DNA from: Fibrobacteria bacterium
GTDB lineage: Bacteria; Fibrobacterota; Fibrobacteria; UBA11236
Direction of reading: 5' to 3'
Assembly: GCA_025360005.1 (NCBI GenBank)
Contig: JANYDA010000001.1
Location: forward strand, 23,144-87,143
DNA: 64,000 nt
In this document: positions 40,312 through 51,093 of the stretch, in pieces
Layout of the letters: each line of letters starts with the position of its first letter
Numbering within the stretch: position 1 is the stretch's first letter
Program-made: the position numbers and the translations under genes
Notes under the pieces: generated by a model
What the model was told of the DNA's origin: nothing
The model's input: only the letters and a program-made list of their open reading frames with translations
Database searches by the model: none

Positions 40312-42057
40312 TTATTTGAGCAAGGTGACCGGCGCGCTTTCGCTGACTTTGCCGTGACGGACTTGCAGGGTATAGAGGCCGCTATGCAGATCCTGGGTGT
40401 CCAGGGTGGCCTGCAACAAGCCTTTGCCGGAAAGGCTGCGGCTGGCGGCGACCGATCCCTTGAGGTCGATGAGCCGGAGCACGACGCCGTCTGCGCCTGC
40501 GGGAAGGGTGTAGGCCACCTGGATGCCGCCGGCAACCTGGGACATACGCAACCCATTGATGGACTTGGAGCCATGATTCACGATCCCGAGAGCCGGGAAG
40601 GTGGTCATGCCCATCATCTTCACGTTGTCGATGGCCACTGCGCCCGTGGTCCTGGGAGCATCCTGGATGGCCCATTGGAACTTTTCCAGCGCCGAGGTCT
40701 TGAGGGGGTTAGTGGCCAACGCCGGAGCATCCGCCCAATCCGGCAGGACCAGCTTGGTCCAGGGAACGGTGGCGCTTTTCCAGATACCGGCCGTGGCGGG
40801 CAACATGACATAATGGACAACGCCTTTGTTGGCTCCCAGATCCTGGTTGGCTTTGACCTCGAGACGGATGAACTTGAACGTGGCGGCGGCATCGGTCCAA
40901 TAATCGAAGCTAATGCCGGTGGAGGCCGTAGCATCCAGGAACGCGGTGCCCAATTGATCGGAAACCTTGGTGCCGATCCCTACGAAGGGCATGATGGTGG
41001 CGGCGGCTTGCAGGAAGGATGGCCCGAGAGTGGCTTTGATATAAGCGCCGCCGGTGCCAAGCGCACCCTTGGTCGGGGAAATGGTCAACAGCGGGGTGGT
41101 GGGGGTGGTCACGTCAGCGCCTTCAAAGATTTCCGAATAGTCCTTCTGAGCCGTTACGGCGCGGCCATCCGCATCGTTATAGACGTACCAGTAGCCGCCG
41201 GCGGCATTCTGGTTGGCGGGCCGGCCGCCCAAGGTAGCCGGGGGCTCCAGGTCGGAAAGCAACAGGCCGGTGCCGGCCCCCTGCGCGCCCACGCAAGTCA
41301 TGCAAGCGCTGGGCGGAACCCAGGTATAGCCTTCAACGGTGACATCGTCGAACCAAAGCGTGCCCTGGGTCAGGGTTGCATTATCATCGGCGGAAACGGA
41401 GAATTGCAGTTTCTGGGCCTGGGTCAGATCCAACGGAATGACGGCGGTAGCCCAAGCCGGGCGGGTCAAGCCCCCCAAGCCTTCGGACAGCAGGAATGAA
41501 TATTTGGTCCAAGTGTTGGTGATGGAAAACTCAGCGCGATGGTATCCGAAATCCGTCACCGTTTTAGTGGTCAACTCCACGCGAATCTTCATGGGTGCGG
41601 AGGCCTTGGCCCAGAACGACATGCTGGTGCCACCGGTCAGATTGAGCACATTGCCATTGTCGGTACCCGGGGTAAGCTGGGTACCCACGCCCACCATCTG
41701 TCCGTAAGCGCAAGCGCATCCTTTGGAGATGGGCTTGCCCGTACCGTATTTGAAATCCATTTTCAAGGATTTGGTAGAACCGTTCGCGCCTACGTCCACG
41801 GATTTGGTGGCATCGAACAAGAGCTCGGTCCCAACGCCGGGAGTGGCGCTCATAACCTGCGAGGTTCCCCCGTCGGCGGCGTCGGTATAGAAATAGGTGT
41901 ATCCCAAGAATTTATTCTGGTTGGATGCCGCTTCATAATCATCGACCTTGGAGACCACTTGGGCCTGTGCCGAGAGGGCCATGGCCAAAAAGCCGGCTAG
42001 GCCGATGGCTCCTTTGGTCAGGCCTTGTCCGGCCTTGGTGGAATGCTTGGATGACAT
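40312..42057 (-). CDS. Secreted non-catalytic protein with two carbohydrate-binding-like modules and a T9SS-type sorting domain
   Basis: About 581 residues. Signal peptide ending ALSAQA. Two modules of about 210 residues (about 33-240 and 255-485) each open with a D-x-E motif (VDDYEAASNQNKFLGY; LSDLEPPATLGG), carry an aromatic GYTYFYTDAADGG or GGYWYVYNDADGR stretch, SMSFWAKA or GISFDYWTD, and end in WFDDVTVEG or AIDNVKMMG, the pattern of family-11-like binding domains. The C-terminus (GGIQVAYTLPAGADGVVLRL, DLKGSV, LHSGLYTLQVRHGK) is a clear type-A sorting domain. No catalytic domain is visible. The ATG at 42057 has GGAGG ten bases upstream. It may help cells attach to cellulose or carry enzymes. 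The gene is divergent from GH8. Confidence 0.72.
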   Translation of the reverse strand: MSSKHSTKAGQGLTKGAIGLAGFLAMALSAQAQVVSKVDDYEAASNQNKFLGYTYFYTDAADGGTSQVMSATPGVGTELLFDATKSVDVGANGSTKSLKMDFKYGTGKPISKGCACAYGQMVGVGTQLTPGTDNGNVLNLTGGTSMSFWAKASAPMKIRVELTTKTVTDFGYHRAEFSITNTWTKYSFLLSEGLGGLTRPAWATAVIPLDLTQAQKLQFSVSADDNATLTQGTLWFDDVTVEGYTWVPPSACMTCVGAQGAGTGLLLSDLEPPATLGGRPANQNAAGGYWYVYNDADGRAVTAQKDYSEIFEGADVTTPTTPLLTISPTKGALGTGGAYIKATLGPSFLQAAATIMPFVGIGTKVSDQLGTAFLDATASTGISFDYWTDAAATFKFIRLEVKANQDLGANKGVVHYVMLPATAGIWKSATVPWTKLVLPDWADAPALATNPLKTSALEKFQWAIQDAPRTTGAVAIDNVKMMGMTTFPALGIVNHGSKSINGLRMSQVAGGIQVAYTLPAGADGVVLRLIDLKGSVAASRSLSGKGLLQATLDTQDLHSGLYTLQVRHGKVSESAPVTLLK

Positions 42058-42271
42058 AAATTTCTTTCCTCCGCTGGTTGGGACCGGCTTCCCCCACAAG
42101 GGTTCGCCCGGATCTTTGTAGTCAGGACGATTAGTGTTCCCTTCTGCGCCCAGGGTTCATGGAATCGCCCGACGTCTGCAAAGGTTGCTTTAAGGGAGAT
42201 TACGGCTGATTCGCCTGAACCCCCGGCCATGGCATATCCACTAAGAAAGACTGATGAAAAGGGAGACTCTC

Positions 42272-43798
42272 ATGGACCTTGCCCATTCCGACGGAAAATC
42301 AATCGCCCCTCTTTCGCGCCCGGCGCAAGCGTGGCGCATACCGCGCGGGAGAGGTATTTTGGCGGGCCTTTCGTTGCTCATCGGAACCGGCGTTGTCCAA
42401 GCGGAGCTTTGGAATCTGCCTTATGCCCGCCCCGCCGCTTACGATTACTCCGGCATGTATTCCCCTTCCCTGAAAGCCTATTTGGGGATCAGGCCGGATT
42501 TCTTCAAGACCGAATTGCAGAACGCCTGGGGCTATTACAAGCAGAACTTCATCATGGCCAACGGCCTGGTGAATCATCGGCGCCTGGAAAACAATGCCGT
42601 GGTGGGAACCAACGAAGCGGTTTCCGAAGGCCAGGGTTATGGAACCCTGCTGGCCGTGATCATGAACGATCAAACCACCTTTAACCGGATTTTTGAAGCT
42701 GCGAACGCCCAGATGTGGGACAACGGCAGGAAATCGTATTTCGTCTGGAAGTGGCCCGGCGGCCAGGGCGCGGCCGCGGACGCGGATCTCGACATTGGAT
42801 TGGCGCTGGTTTTCGCCGATGCAATGGAGAAAGCCAAGCTTTGGCAGCCCTACAATAAGGGCGGGATAACTTACCAAAGCCGGGCCATGGATATCATCCG
42901 CTCCATCAAGGCCAATATGAGCTCCCAGAATTACCTATTGCCCGGGGATAATTGGGGAGGAGACGGGGTGAACAACCTGAACCCCAGTTATTTCTCCACC
43001 GCATGGCTCAAGGTTTTCGATCTCTACCAGAAGGAAGTCGACTTCACGGCCATCATCAATAACTCTTATGCCGTGCTGGCCAAGACGCCCAGATACGCTT
43101 TCGGGCAAGCGCCCGATTGGTGCAATCCCAACGGCGGCCAAGCCAGCCAGGCGGGCGGCAAACTGGATCAAGGCCTGGGAATGCACAGCGACGCCATCCG
43201 TACTCCGTACCGCATTGCCATGGACGCCCTTTGGTTCAACGATGATCGCGCCATCGCCTATTGCAAGAATGCCAAGAAGACCCTGACTGAATACGGCAAC
43301 CCCACCATCAAGCTGATGGCGGCGCAAATGGCCGAGTATGATAAGAACGGCCAGGCCACTTTGGAGACCAAAGGATCGTTCGATAATGTAGCCATGTGGA
43401 GCTGCGCGGTGATGGGATCGAAGGACGTCGACTTCGCCCAAAAAGCGACCAACTCCATCATCATCGGCATCATTTCCGGAACTTCGGCGGACTATTTCGG
43501 CGATGTGGCGCTGCAAGACGACAAGTTCTATTTCAAACAATCCCTGGGTATGCTGGGCTTCGCCGTCATAGGCGGCCAATTCCCAAACATTTTCTCCGAC
43601 GCCAAGAACCCCGTCTCGTTGCTTTCAGCCCAAGCCGCGACCAGGAACAAGATTTCCCTGCGCTATTCCGGGAACGGCACGCCGCTTTGGTTGAGTCAGA
43701 ATGGCATTCCGGTCACTACAGCCGTGGGGGATCGCGGCGGCAAACCGGACCTCACTTATCACAATGCTTTAGGCCAAAAAGCCATTCCCCTTCCATAG
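42272..43798 (+). CDS. GH8 endoglucanase/xylanase
   Basis: About 508 residues. A polar n-region of about 30 residues leads to a hydrophobic signal (ILAGLSLLIGTGVVQA). The GH8 (alpha/alpha)6 barrel has the acid Glu119 in AVSEGQGYGTLLAV, the ADADLDIGLAL segment with conserved Asp residues at 170-174, and NPSYFSTAWLKVF and IRTPYRIAMD blocks. GH8 covers cellulases, chitosanases and reducing-end xylanases. The C-terminal 50 residues (ISLRYSGNGTPLWLSQNGIP) may be a short or degenerate sorting domain. The ATG at 42272 has GGGAG eight bases upstream and is preferred over an ATG at 42254. The gene lies in the 214-base divergent region with the binding-module gene, so a shared regulatory region is likely. 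Confidence 0.9.
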   Translation: MDLAHSDGKSIAPLSRPAQAWRIPRGRGILAGLSLLIGTGVVQAELWNLPYARPAAYDYSGMYSPSLKAYLGIRPDFFKTELQNAWGYYKQNFIMANGLVNHRRLENNAVVGTNEAVSEGQGYGTLLAVIMNDQTTFNRIFEAANAQMWDNGRKSYFVWKWPGGQGAAADADLDIGLALVFADAMEKAKLWQPYNKGGITYQSRAMDIIRSIKANMSSQNYLLPGDNWGGDGVNNLNPSYFSTAWLKVFDLYQKEVDFTAIINNSYAVLAKTPRYAFGQAPDWCNPNGGQASQAGGKLDQGLGMHSDAIRTPYRIAMDALWFNDDRAIAYCKNAKKTLTEYGNPTIKLMAAQMAEYDKNGQATLETKGSFDNVAMWSCAVMGSKDVDFAQKATNSIIIGIISGTSADYFGDVALQDDKFYFKQSLGMLGFAVIGGQFPNIFSDAKNPVSLLSAQAATRNKISLRYSGNGTPLWLSQNGIPVTTAVGDRGGKPDLTYHNALGQKAIPLP

Positions 43799-44026
43799 TA
43801 GTATCGGTTTTTTTTACACTCCGGTTCCGGCTCATGTCATATTGGGACGGTGCCTCCGGGCGGTCCCGCCCATCCGTTCCTTCCCGGCCCAGGCCCGCTC
43901 CTTCACGAGCGGCCTTTCCGCGTCCACTCTGAACCCTTGTCGTTTTCTCCGTCACTAACTCCGCAGCAGCGCCGCATCCGGAATCATGGGGGAAGCCTTT
44001 CCGGCAAGGGTGCTCAAGGAGAGACT
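43799..44026. other. Gap before the beta-helix gene
   Basis: About 230 bases. Includes a run of eight T (about 43808-43815) just after the GH8 stop but without a GC stem before it, and two small GC-rich hairpins (GGGCGG-TC-CCGCCC and GCTC-CTTCAC-GAGC). AAGGAG lies shortly before the ATG at 44027. No promoter stands out. Confidence 0.35.
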
Positions 44027-47000
44027 ATGGCCTTTCGAGGGATGACGAATCTTTGCCCGGCGCTGGCCATCGTCGCCGGATTAACGGGTAGCATCGAGGC
44101 CGCCAGCTTCACGGTTTCCCAGGACGGCCGGGGAGCTTTCTCCTCCATCCAGAAAGCCGTGGACAAGGCCGGCAAGGGCGATATCATAGAGATCCTGGAC
44201 GCATCCGTTTACGCGGAACAGGTGACCATCGACAGCACCAAGAACGGACTGATTCTCCGATCCAGCAATCCCACCGCCCCCAATAAACCGGTGATCCAAT
44301 TCCAGGACCGCGTGAACGTGGGCCCCACCACCGCAGCCGATTCCAAGATCGAGAGCAAGATAAATTTCGATCAGAACGGCGCCTTGAGAATCATGCGCGC
44401 CCGCAACGTCACCATCGACGGCATCGCCGTGGACGGCGCCGGCCCCTACCCGTTCGCTTATCCCGGCATCTGGAATTCCAAAGACCCGCTATTCCACGGC
44501 AATGGCGCCATCACGGTATGGATCTCCGGGGACGTGGTGATTCGCAATTGTGATATTCGTAATGCATATATCGGAATCAACGTCAAAGACCGCAACGAGG
44601 GCGGCATTTTCGCAAACGCGAATCCCGCCGACATCCAGCCCTGGAACGTGGTCCCGCTCTCCGGATTCGGCAAAACCGGCAATCATCTCTTCGAGAAGAA
44701 CCGCATCCATGGCAATTCCTGGGGTATGTTTTTCGAATCGGCCTGGGATCTGGGCTCGAACATCCGCTACAATCTCTTTTACGAAAACCACCATGCCACG
44801 CCGGCCCTGTCCGCCCAAGTGGCCAAGATGCCCGACGGAGCGAACCAGCCGGGCGGTGCGCTTTTCTTCAAGGACGTTCTCCTGAGCCCGGTCGCGATCT
44901 ACAATAATACCTTCTGGCACAACAACCAACTCATTTCCGGCCATTGGCAGGCGGGAGCGCAGCATCTGCTCTTCAACAATATTTACGCGTCCCCTTACCA
45001 GTACTGGTCCCTCAACAAGGATTTCACCGATTTCCAGGATATGGACGGCTCATTCGGGAATCGGACCAAGAATTGCATTTACGCGACCCAAATCGCCCCG
45101 CCGGTGAGCCGCAGCCAGACTTACAATGCCGGCGCCCAGGACACGGCCCTCAACAAATACGTTTCCGTGGAGCAAACGGTGACCGCCGTTTCCCAGGTCC
45201 GTATCATGAACAAATTGGATCACGTCGAAAACGAGGGACTGAAATTCAACATCATGATCCCCTTGTCCAGCGGGCCGGTCGCCAAACCCCAAGTGGCGGA
45301 TTGGGTCATCCAACCGGGCGCGCTGATAACGTCGGCGCAGGCCGGCGGATCCTTTCCTCCGGAAGCGAATGTCCGCTGGTACGAGATAAAATTCAAATCC
45401 ACCGACCCCGCCAGTCCGGATTTCCTGAGCCCCGATTGGGATGACAGCGTGGTCCAGAAATACGTGAAGGATGCCGGTTGGCCCGCCTCGGGCGTGCGGG
45501 ACGCGGACGGCAGCCTCGCGGATCTGGGAGCCATTTCCTCCACGGGCATCCCCGTAGACGAGATCACGGTCAAACCCTTGGCGCCGGTCATCATCAACGC
45601 GACCACGGCCACGCTTTCCTTCACCATCACCGGTCTCAGCGGCAGATTGGACAATCCCCGCGTCAAGATGCTGGGCTGGCAGAACAACCTGGATTTCCAA
45701 AAGGATATTTTCGGGAGCAACGCCAAACCGCTACCGCCCTCCATGGACATGACTTCCCAGGCGGCCAACGCCAAGATCGAAACCAACGGATCCACCTTCA
45801 CCATTACCGTGCCCGTGCGCGGGCCTATGGATTATTACGCTTTCGCCGAGATCATCCTCGAAGGGACCGGGTCCAACGGCAAACCAATCGTCACCAATGT
45901 GGGCTTCCTCCCGTTCCGCAAACTGGACTACAAGTTCCTGGTGGAAATCCTGGACAATTCCGGGAAAAAAATCACCGCCATCAAGGTCGGGGAAACCGCA
46001 AATCTCAAGATCACCCCGCAAAGCCTCAATGGCTCGGCCTTCAACAACACCATCGCACCCGTTACGATTTCCCTGAACTCGGGCGCGGATTTCCTCACTT
46101 CGCTCTCGCCCAACACCAAGCTGACCGTGGATGGCATTACCGGGCCTACCGCCAAACCGGCCATCTTCACCAAGGTTCCCATCGGGGGCCTGGAGTTCGT
46201 TACCGTGGCTGGCATCTACAAGCAAGGCACCAATTCCCTTGCCTTCTACGGCGTCTCCGAAGGCGTGAAAATCCTGCCGGGCGATCCCGAAAAGATCGTC
46301 TTCCAGGATCCGCCCTCAAAAATCCTGAATCCGGGTTCCGCCCCCGTGCTGGATCCGGGCATGTCCTATCCCGTTAAGCTGGAAGTACGCGATCGTTTCG
46401 ACAATGCCGTCAGCGCGCCCGTCACCGTCAGCATCAAAAGCAATCAGCCCGCCATCGGGAACATCGACGGAGCCCTGACCGCCACCACCGACTCCTCCGG
46501 AATGGTCCAGTTCGCGGCCAAGGTGACCAACGGCGATTTGAACCAGATTTTCGAATTGGAGGCCAGCATACCCGGCAAGCCCGCGGACAAGGCCGATCTC
46601 AAGGTGGGCAAGGCCCGGGATAAATTCTGGGTGCTCTACGCCGACGTGGCCGCCTTTGACCCCGCCGCGGAACTGCGCGGTAGCGCGGGCGAGAGGCTGG
46701 CGGTCACCATCCGCGCCGGCAAGGATGCCAACACCAAGCTGGCCGATCGCCAGACCGATTTCAAGATCGACGCCACCCCCGGCCTCGCCGTTTTCGCTTC
46801 GGCCGCCGATGCCGCTCCCGCCACGGCTTTCAAGCTCGTCAACGGCGAAGCGGTAGTCTATGTAACCGGCCTGTTACCTGTCGAGAACGGATCCATCACC
46901 GTCTCCCCCGTCACCGACAACACCATCCTTGCAGGCGCGCGCGCCAAGATCTTCTTCACTTTCACGGCCGTGAGCGTTAGCTCGGCCTCATTCCATGCGG

Positions 47001-48187
47001 ACAACGGCTTCGCCAAAGTGGATCGGGTGGAGATTTTTTTCCGACAGGATCTCAAACGCTCTCCCGATTCGCTCAAGCTTTCCTGGCCAGCCAAGGACGT
47101 GAACGCGCTCACCGTCAAGGACGGCATTACCCTCGATCCCGCCAATCCCAAACATATTACGGTAAAGCTTGCCGCTCCCTTTCCGGAAGGCCTTTCCGGA
47201 GGCGTTGGAGCGGGCACGCTGTTCACCTATGATCCGGCAACGCCGGACATTCCCGTGCAGGCGACCGGATTCACGGGCGCGGATTCCGTGGGGCCATTGC
47301 TCGACAGCGCCAAAGTCCAGGAAAAGATCGGCCCGGGCGGGGACACCCTATTCGTTGCCTTCAACGAGAAAATCAATCCCGCGGGATTGGAAGGCGCCTC
47401 CCTTATCCTGATCAGGGCCGGCGGCGCCCCGGTAACATTGGCGATACTCTCTCCCCTGGAACTCGCCGCCGGCAAGGGCTACCGTCTGTCGCTGGCCGAT
47501 CTGGGCGCGCAAGCGCCCGCAGAAGGCGACTCCCTTAAGATCAACCCGGCAGGAAGACTGACCGATGCCGCCGGCAACCACTCCCATCCGGACAACCGCC
47601 CCGTGGCGCTGCGCCTTAAAACCATACCCAAGCCGCCGGTGCTTACGCTCCGCATGGATCGCCCCCTGCAAAGCGTGCAAAATGCGCCCCAGGGCCTGGA
47701 CTTCATCATCCTCTCCCCCAATCCGGATTCCAGCTGGACGCCCGTGCAAGGTAGCCTTCCCAACGGCGGTTCCGCCGACTGCCGGACGCTGGCCTGCGGA
47801 GATAAGGTGCGCGGGGACGCGACCGGCGCCATCGACAGGCCCGCTTTCACGGTGGAAACCGATCGGGGGATTAAATACAGCGTTACGATTTTCACAAACC
47901 TGGGCGAATTCGTGAACGGTTTCGACGGGGAAATCACCAACGCCCAATTGGGCCTGGACGAACACAATCTGCCCGCCTCCGGCGCCGCCTCGATGTTCCG
48001 AAAGAATGCGCAAGGCCGTTTCCCGATCAAGATCAGTTGGAATGCCCGGGCGCATGACGATGCCCGCGCGGCTACGGGCGTCTATATCGCCAAGGTCACT
48101 GCCACCAGCAGGGCGGAAGATATTGACGGCAAGCCATACGGATTGGCGCAATCCAAAGCCATCCGCTTCGGGTTGATGCGCCGTTGA
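44027..48187 (+). CDS. Secreted right-handed beta-helix protein with Ig-like repeats and FlgD-Ig-like C-terminus
   Basis: About 1386 residues starting [20 protein letters not shown] with a signal peptide. Residues about 25-370 form a parallel beta-helix of the pectin-lyase-like superfamily: [18 protein letters not shown], then repeated strand turns ([59 protein letters not shown]). A long run of beta-sandwich domains follows (for example [20 protein letters not shown], an invasin-like Ig). The last two domains match those of the large GH9: a D-S-L-K-x-x-P Ig-like domain and a C-terminal module with [27 protein letters not shown] and AIRFGLMRR. No polysaccharide-lyase calcium or catalytic residues can be assigned, so enzyme or adhesin is open. 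Start chosen for AAGGAG upstream; the frame is open for 59 more codons. Confidence 0.75.
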   Translation: MAFRGMTNLCPALAIVAGLTGSIEAASFTVSQDGRGAFSSIQKAVDKAGKGDIIEILDASVYAEQVTIDSTKNGLILRSSNPTAPNKPVIQFQDRVNVGPTTAADSKIESKINFDQNGALRIMRARNVTIDGIAVDGAGPYPFAYPGIWNSKDPLFHGNGAITVWISGDVVIRNCDIRNAYIGINVKDRNEGGIFANANPADIQPWNVVPLSGFGKTGNHLFEKNRIHGNSWGMFFESAWDLGSNIRYNLFYENHHATPALSAQVAKMPDGANQPGGALFFKDVLLSPVAIYNNTFWHNNQLISGHWQAGAQHLLFNNIYASPYQYWSLNKDFTDFQDMDGSFGNRTKNCIYATQIAPPVSRSQTYNAGAQDTALNKYVSVEQTVTAVSQVRIMNKLDHVENEGLKFNIMIPLSSGPVAKPQVADWVIQPGALITSAQAGGSFPPEANVRWYEIKFKSTDPASPDFLSPDWDDSVVQKYVKDAGWPASGVRDADGSLADLGAISSTGIPVDEITVKPLAPVIINATTATLSFTITGLSGRLDNPRVKMLGWQNNLDFQKDIFGSNAKPLPPSMDMTSQAANAKIETNGSTFTITVPVRGPMDYYAFAEIILEGTGSNGKPIVTNVGFLPFRKLDYKFLVEILDNSGKKITAIKVGETANLKITPQSLNGSAFNNTIAPVTISLNSGADFLTSLSPNTKLTVDGITGPTAKPAIFTKVPIGGLEFVTVAGIYKQGTNSLAFYGVSEGVKILPGDPEKIVFQDPPSKILNPGSAPVLDPGMSYPVKLEVRDRFDNAVSAPVTVSIKSNQPAIGNIDGALTATTDSSGMVQFAAKVTNGDLNQIFELEASIPGKPADKADLKVGKARDKFWVLYADVAAFDPAAELRGSAGERLAVTIRAGKDANTKLADRQTDFKIDATPGLAVFASAADAAPATAFKLVNGEAVVYVTGLLPVENGSITVSPVTDNTILAGARAKIFFTFTAVSVSSASFHADNGFAKVDRVEIFFRQDLKRSPDSLKLSWPAKDVNALTVKDGITLDPANPKHITVKLAAPFPEGLSGGVGAGTLFTYDPATPDIPVQATGFTGADSVGPLLDSAKVQEKIGPGGDTLFVAFNEKINPAGLEGASLILIRAGGAPVTLAILSPLELAAGKGYRLSLADLGAQAPAEGDSLKINPAGRLTDAAGNHSHPDNRPVALRLKTIPKPPVLTLRMDRPLQSVQNAPQGLDFIILSPNPDSSWTPVQGSLPNGGSADCRTLACGDKVRGDATGAIDRPAFTVETDRGIKYSVTIFTNLGEFVNGFDGEITNAQLGLDEHNLPASGAASMFRKNAQGRFPIKISWNARAHDDARAATGVYIAKVTATSRAEDIDGKPYGLAQSKAIRFGLMRR

Positions 48188-48247
48188 TGGGGGCCTGACC
48201 GGAAGAGGCTCCGGAGCAACGCGCGGCAAATCGCCGTAGGCCGGGAG

Positions 48248-49867
48248 TTAGGGGCGGTAACCTATGATGACGGGAAGCGGCTGCCTCTCGTATTCGGACA
48301 GGGCGCTGCCGGGAAGCAGGGAATAATCCCAGGAGGCGGGATTGATGAATTCCGGCTGGATGTTCAGGTTCGCTTTCCTCAGGTTCACCACCCAGGTGGA
48401 ATCCGCCGCCGTCGGACCCCAATCGGGTGCATTGCCCCAGACGTCGGATTCCCTGACCACGAACGCGTCCTTAGGCCCCACATCCGGACCGCGATAGATG
48501 CCGATGCCGGCGTTGGAAGCCACGAGGGTGTTGCTGATGGTGAGGGCATTGATGGGAACGTCCACATGGATCCCATCCTTGCGGTTGTCCGCCAGCGTGC
48601 AATTGGTAATCTCCCCGGACGGGCTCAGCAGCTCTAGGCCATGACCACCGCTACCCGCTACCAGAATATTGAGCAAACTCAATTTGTAGCCTTGGGATCC
48701 GTCTCCGTTCTGCAGGATGCCTCCGCCTCCGTTGGCCAGAAACCGGGAGTCCTTAACATCCGCATCCCCGTCGATGACCTCCAGCCCATACCTGGCGCTG
48801 CTATCGAATTGGCAATTGCGGAAAGTAACGCCTCGGCTCCGATCCAATTTGAATCCGCTCAGCCGGCCTTTGCGGAAAACGATGTTCTCGAACCGGAGGA
48901 AAGATACGGAGTCCAGGAATACCGCATAGTCCGAGGCCGAGGCCCTGGCTTTGTCGAATGCCTTGAAAACGGTTCCCAGGCTCGGGTACCCGCGCACCAC
49001 GATGGGTTTCTCAGCCGTGCCGGAATGGGAAAAGCGGAGATTGGCGGGGAATACCCCCGGGCCAATCAGCAGGCTATCCCCCGGTTGGGCGGCCAAGGCC
49101 TTCCCGGTTAGGGAATCCGCATTGGTGATGACCGGCTTGTTGTGGGTGTTCCTCAGGAAAGCGATGGAGTCGTTGTAGCCCTGAACCCTTGCGTTGTCTG
49201 CGGCCCTGGCGGTGTTGTAGCCGCGTATGGAGGAGTTGGAATCCCTGACCGCGGCGTTCCCGCTGTCGATCCGCTCTTGCAAGCGCGCGAACCCCAGGGA
49301 ATCCCTTTTGAAAGGGGCAAGCACGGAATCGATGTAGGCCGCTCCGTACACCAGCAACGGGTTATTGTCCCGGTTCAATGTGTTCATGAAGTCCTTCACC
49401 TCCGAACCGCGGATGTGGAGACTGTCCCGGCGGGTTTGGAAATCCGGGTAAGGACCGAAACTGCGCAAGATATCCAGGGACGGAAAGAACAATTGGTTGC
49501 GCAAGGAATCCACGTTGGTGGAAGCCTTGTTCGCGGCATCGATGGAAGCGTTGGCCGTGCGGATGGAGTCCTCGCCGGAACGCTTCCTGGCATTGGCCAG
49601 CGACAAAGAGTCGCCGGCGCCGGCATCGCGGGCGAAAAGCGCTTGGTAAGATGCCAGGTAGGCGGCGAACAGGCCCTCCACCCCGGCGCGCATCACCAAC
49701 TCCGGCCGCCAGGCCTGGCGCACTTCTTCGCCGGCCTTGGGGCCGACATTGATGGGATCGAAAGGATTGGATCTTTCGATGCAAGAGCAGACGGCGAAGG
49801 CGAAGAAGGCGGCGGCCAAACCGCGCAGAGGGCCCGGCCGGTCCGGCGGATGCGGAAACTTGTCCAT
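48248..49867 (-). CDS. Lipoprotein with coiled-coil and right-handed beta-helix regions
   Basis: About 539 residues. Signal with lipobox AVCSC (Cys29), then SNPFDPINVGPKAGEE. Residues about 60-240 are charged, helical and rich in Asp/Asn/Ser (RDSNSSIRGYNTARAADNAR), suggesting a coiled coil or stalk. Residues about 245-510 form beta-helix turns typical of right-handed helices: KPIVVRGYPSLGTVFKAFDK, SFLRFENIVFRKGRLSGFKL, GVTFRNCQFDSSARYGLEVI, ITNCTLADNRKDGIHVDV. No catalytic residues recognised. The promoter side faces the PEGA protein gene (76-base gap) and the 3' end converges on the larger beta-helix gene. An ATG two codons upstream (49873) is also possible; no strong ribosome site. Confidence 0.68.
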   Translation of the reverse strand: MDKFPHPPDRPGPLRGLAAAFFAFAVCSCIERSNPFDPINVGPKAGEEVRQAWRPELVMRAGVEGLFAAYLASYQALFARDAGAGDSLSLANARKRSGEDSIRTANASIDAANKASTNVDSLRNQLFFPSLDILRSFGPYPDFQTRRDSLHIRGSEVKDFMNTLNRDNNPLLVYGAAYIDSVLAPFKRDSLGFARLQERIDSGNAAVRDSNSSIRGYNTARAADNARVQGYNDSIAFLRNTHNKPVITNADSLTGKALAAQPGDSLLIGPGVFPANLRFSHSGTAEKPIVVRGYPSLGTVFKAFDKARASASDYAVFLDSVSFLRFENIVFRKGRLSGFKLDRSRGVTFRNCQFDSSARYGLEVIDGDADVKDSRFLANGGGGILQNGDGSQGYKLSLLNILVAGSGGHGLELLSPSGEITNCTLADNRKDGIHVDVPINALTISNTLVASNAGIGIYRGPDVGPKDAFVVRESDVWGNAPDWGPTAADSTWVVNLRKANLNIQPEFINPASWDYSLLPGSALSEYERQPLPVIIGYRP

Positions 49868-49943
49868 GATCATGGGTATAATAAATGTAATCCTATCGGA
49901 ATCGCCTCGGGATTGGTAAATTTTCCCTCTTGGGAGGAAGTTC

Positions 49944-50957
49944 ATGCCTTTGCTGAGGATGCTGGCGGTTATCATATCCATTGGCGCGGGCCCGGGTCCA
50001 TTGCCAATCCTGGCCGCCCCCGCCGCAATGGCCCCGCCCGCCATGCTGCTTCCCAACCAAGGGACCGGCACGCCGCACCGGGCCGCGTTGCCGGCGGCCC
50101 AGCGCGCCTCCGCCCCCACCGATTGCAAAGCCGGCAACCAAAGCCTGTTCTTCTCCCCCCACCCCCTGCTGGATTCCCGTACCGTGCCCGGTTTTTCGGA
50201 CAGTGTCCGCCACCAATTGGCCGCGCCCCTGAACGAACTGGGCTATTGCCTGATAGAGGTCAAGGATTACCGCACCATCCTGGACACGGCCCGATACGGC
50301 GAGAACCTGTTGTTGCAAACCCTGGTGGATGATGCGAACGGCGGCGCGAGTACCCTCCTGGTTGCCTTGTTGCGCGTAAAAGATCTGGCCCAAGGCAAGC
50401 TGTCCGAAGCCGTGTCCCGGCCGTTGGTCTCGATCCGCTACAACGCCGACGAAGTCTCCAGCCTGCCTAATATCCTCTCCAAAAAAATCTCCGAGAACAT
50501 GCGCAGCCAATACGTGGCGGATGTACTCATCCGTTCCCATCCCCCCGGAGCGCTGGTGCGCACGCCCACCGGACTGGAAGGCAATACGCCGGTAGAGTGG
50601 GTCATGCCGCTGGGTAGCGTCCCGGTTACCTTGGAGAAATCCGGATACCTCACAATCCGCCGCGATATCGATCTTTCCGCCGCGGGCGTGCACAGCTATG
50701 ATTTGCAGATGGTGAAGAAGCGTTTCTACCATTCCAAGTTCATCTACCCCGCATTAGCCGCGGGAGCCGTCGCTTTTGCGGCCTTCGCCCTGGAGAACCA
50801 TTATTATTCCGCTTACCAGGCTCTGGGTTCCGGCGATCAGCAAAACCGCCCCGCCGCTTTTGCGGACGAGTTCCGCACCGCAAAAACCTATGAGCGTCTT
50901 GGGTATACGGCCATGGGCTTGGCCTGGTTGAACCTTGCGTTATGCTTCAGCATCTGA
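49944..50957 (+). CDS. PEGA-domain exported protein
   Basis: A 337-residue protein with a signal peptide (MLAVIISIGAGPGPLPILAA). An Ala/Pro-rich linker leads to a mixed domain of about 110 residues (VPGFSDSVRHQLAAPLNELG to LLQTLVDD), followed by a PEGA-type repeat (IRSHPPGALVRTPTGLEGNT then PVEWVMPLGSVPVTLEKSGY). The C-terminus contains two hydrophobic helices (FIYPALAAGAVAFAAFALEN; YTAMGLAWLNLALCFSI), an arrangement frequent in PEGA proteins of delta-proteobacteria and Fibrobacterota-like lineages. GGGAGGAAG precedes the ATG. It lies just upstream of the sigma/FecR pair, whose FecR partner also has a PEGA domain. Confidence 0.7.
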   Translation: MPLLRMLAVIISIGAGPGPLPILAAPAAMAPPAMLLPNQGTGTPHRAALPAAQRASAPTDCKAGNQSLFFSPHPLLDSRTVPGFSDSVRHQLAAPLNELGYCLIEVKDYRTILDTARYGENLLLQTLVDDANGGASTLLVALLRVKDLAQGKLSEAVSRPLVSIRYNADEVSSLPNILSKKISENMRSQYVADVLIRSHPPGALVRTPTGLEGNTPVEWVMPLGSVPVTLEKSGYLTIRRDIDLSAAGVHSYDLQMVKKRFYHSKFIYPALAAGAVAFAAFALENHYYSAYQALGSGDQQNRPAAFADEFRTAKTYERLGYTAMGLAWLNLALCFSI

Positions 50958-51093
50958 AAGGCTTGGGGAATTTGAGAAATACCGCAGGAAAATCGGATGA
51001 ATTTCGGAATGTAATCCCACCAGGGAAGATTCGCAGGACAATTATGAACTTTTCGTCTGGAGCTCCCACTAAAAGGAATAGAGGGCGCAACGA

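Noticed and set aside
43850..44026. 59-codon N-terminal extension of the large beta-helix protein
   Set aside because: Pro-rich and without signal peptide; the ATG at 44027 has AAGGAG and a signal peptide.
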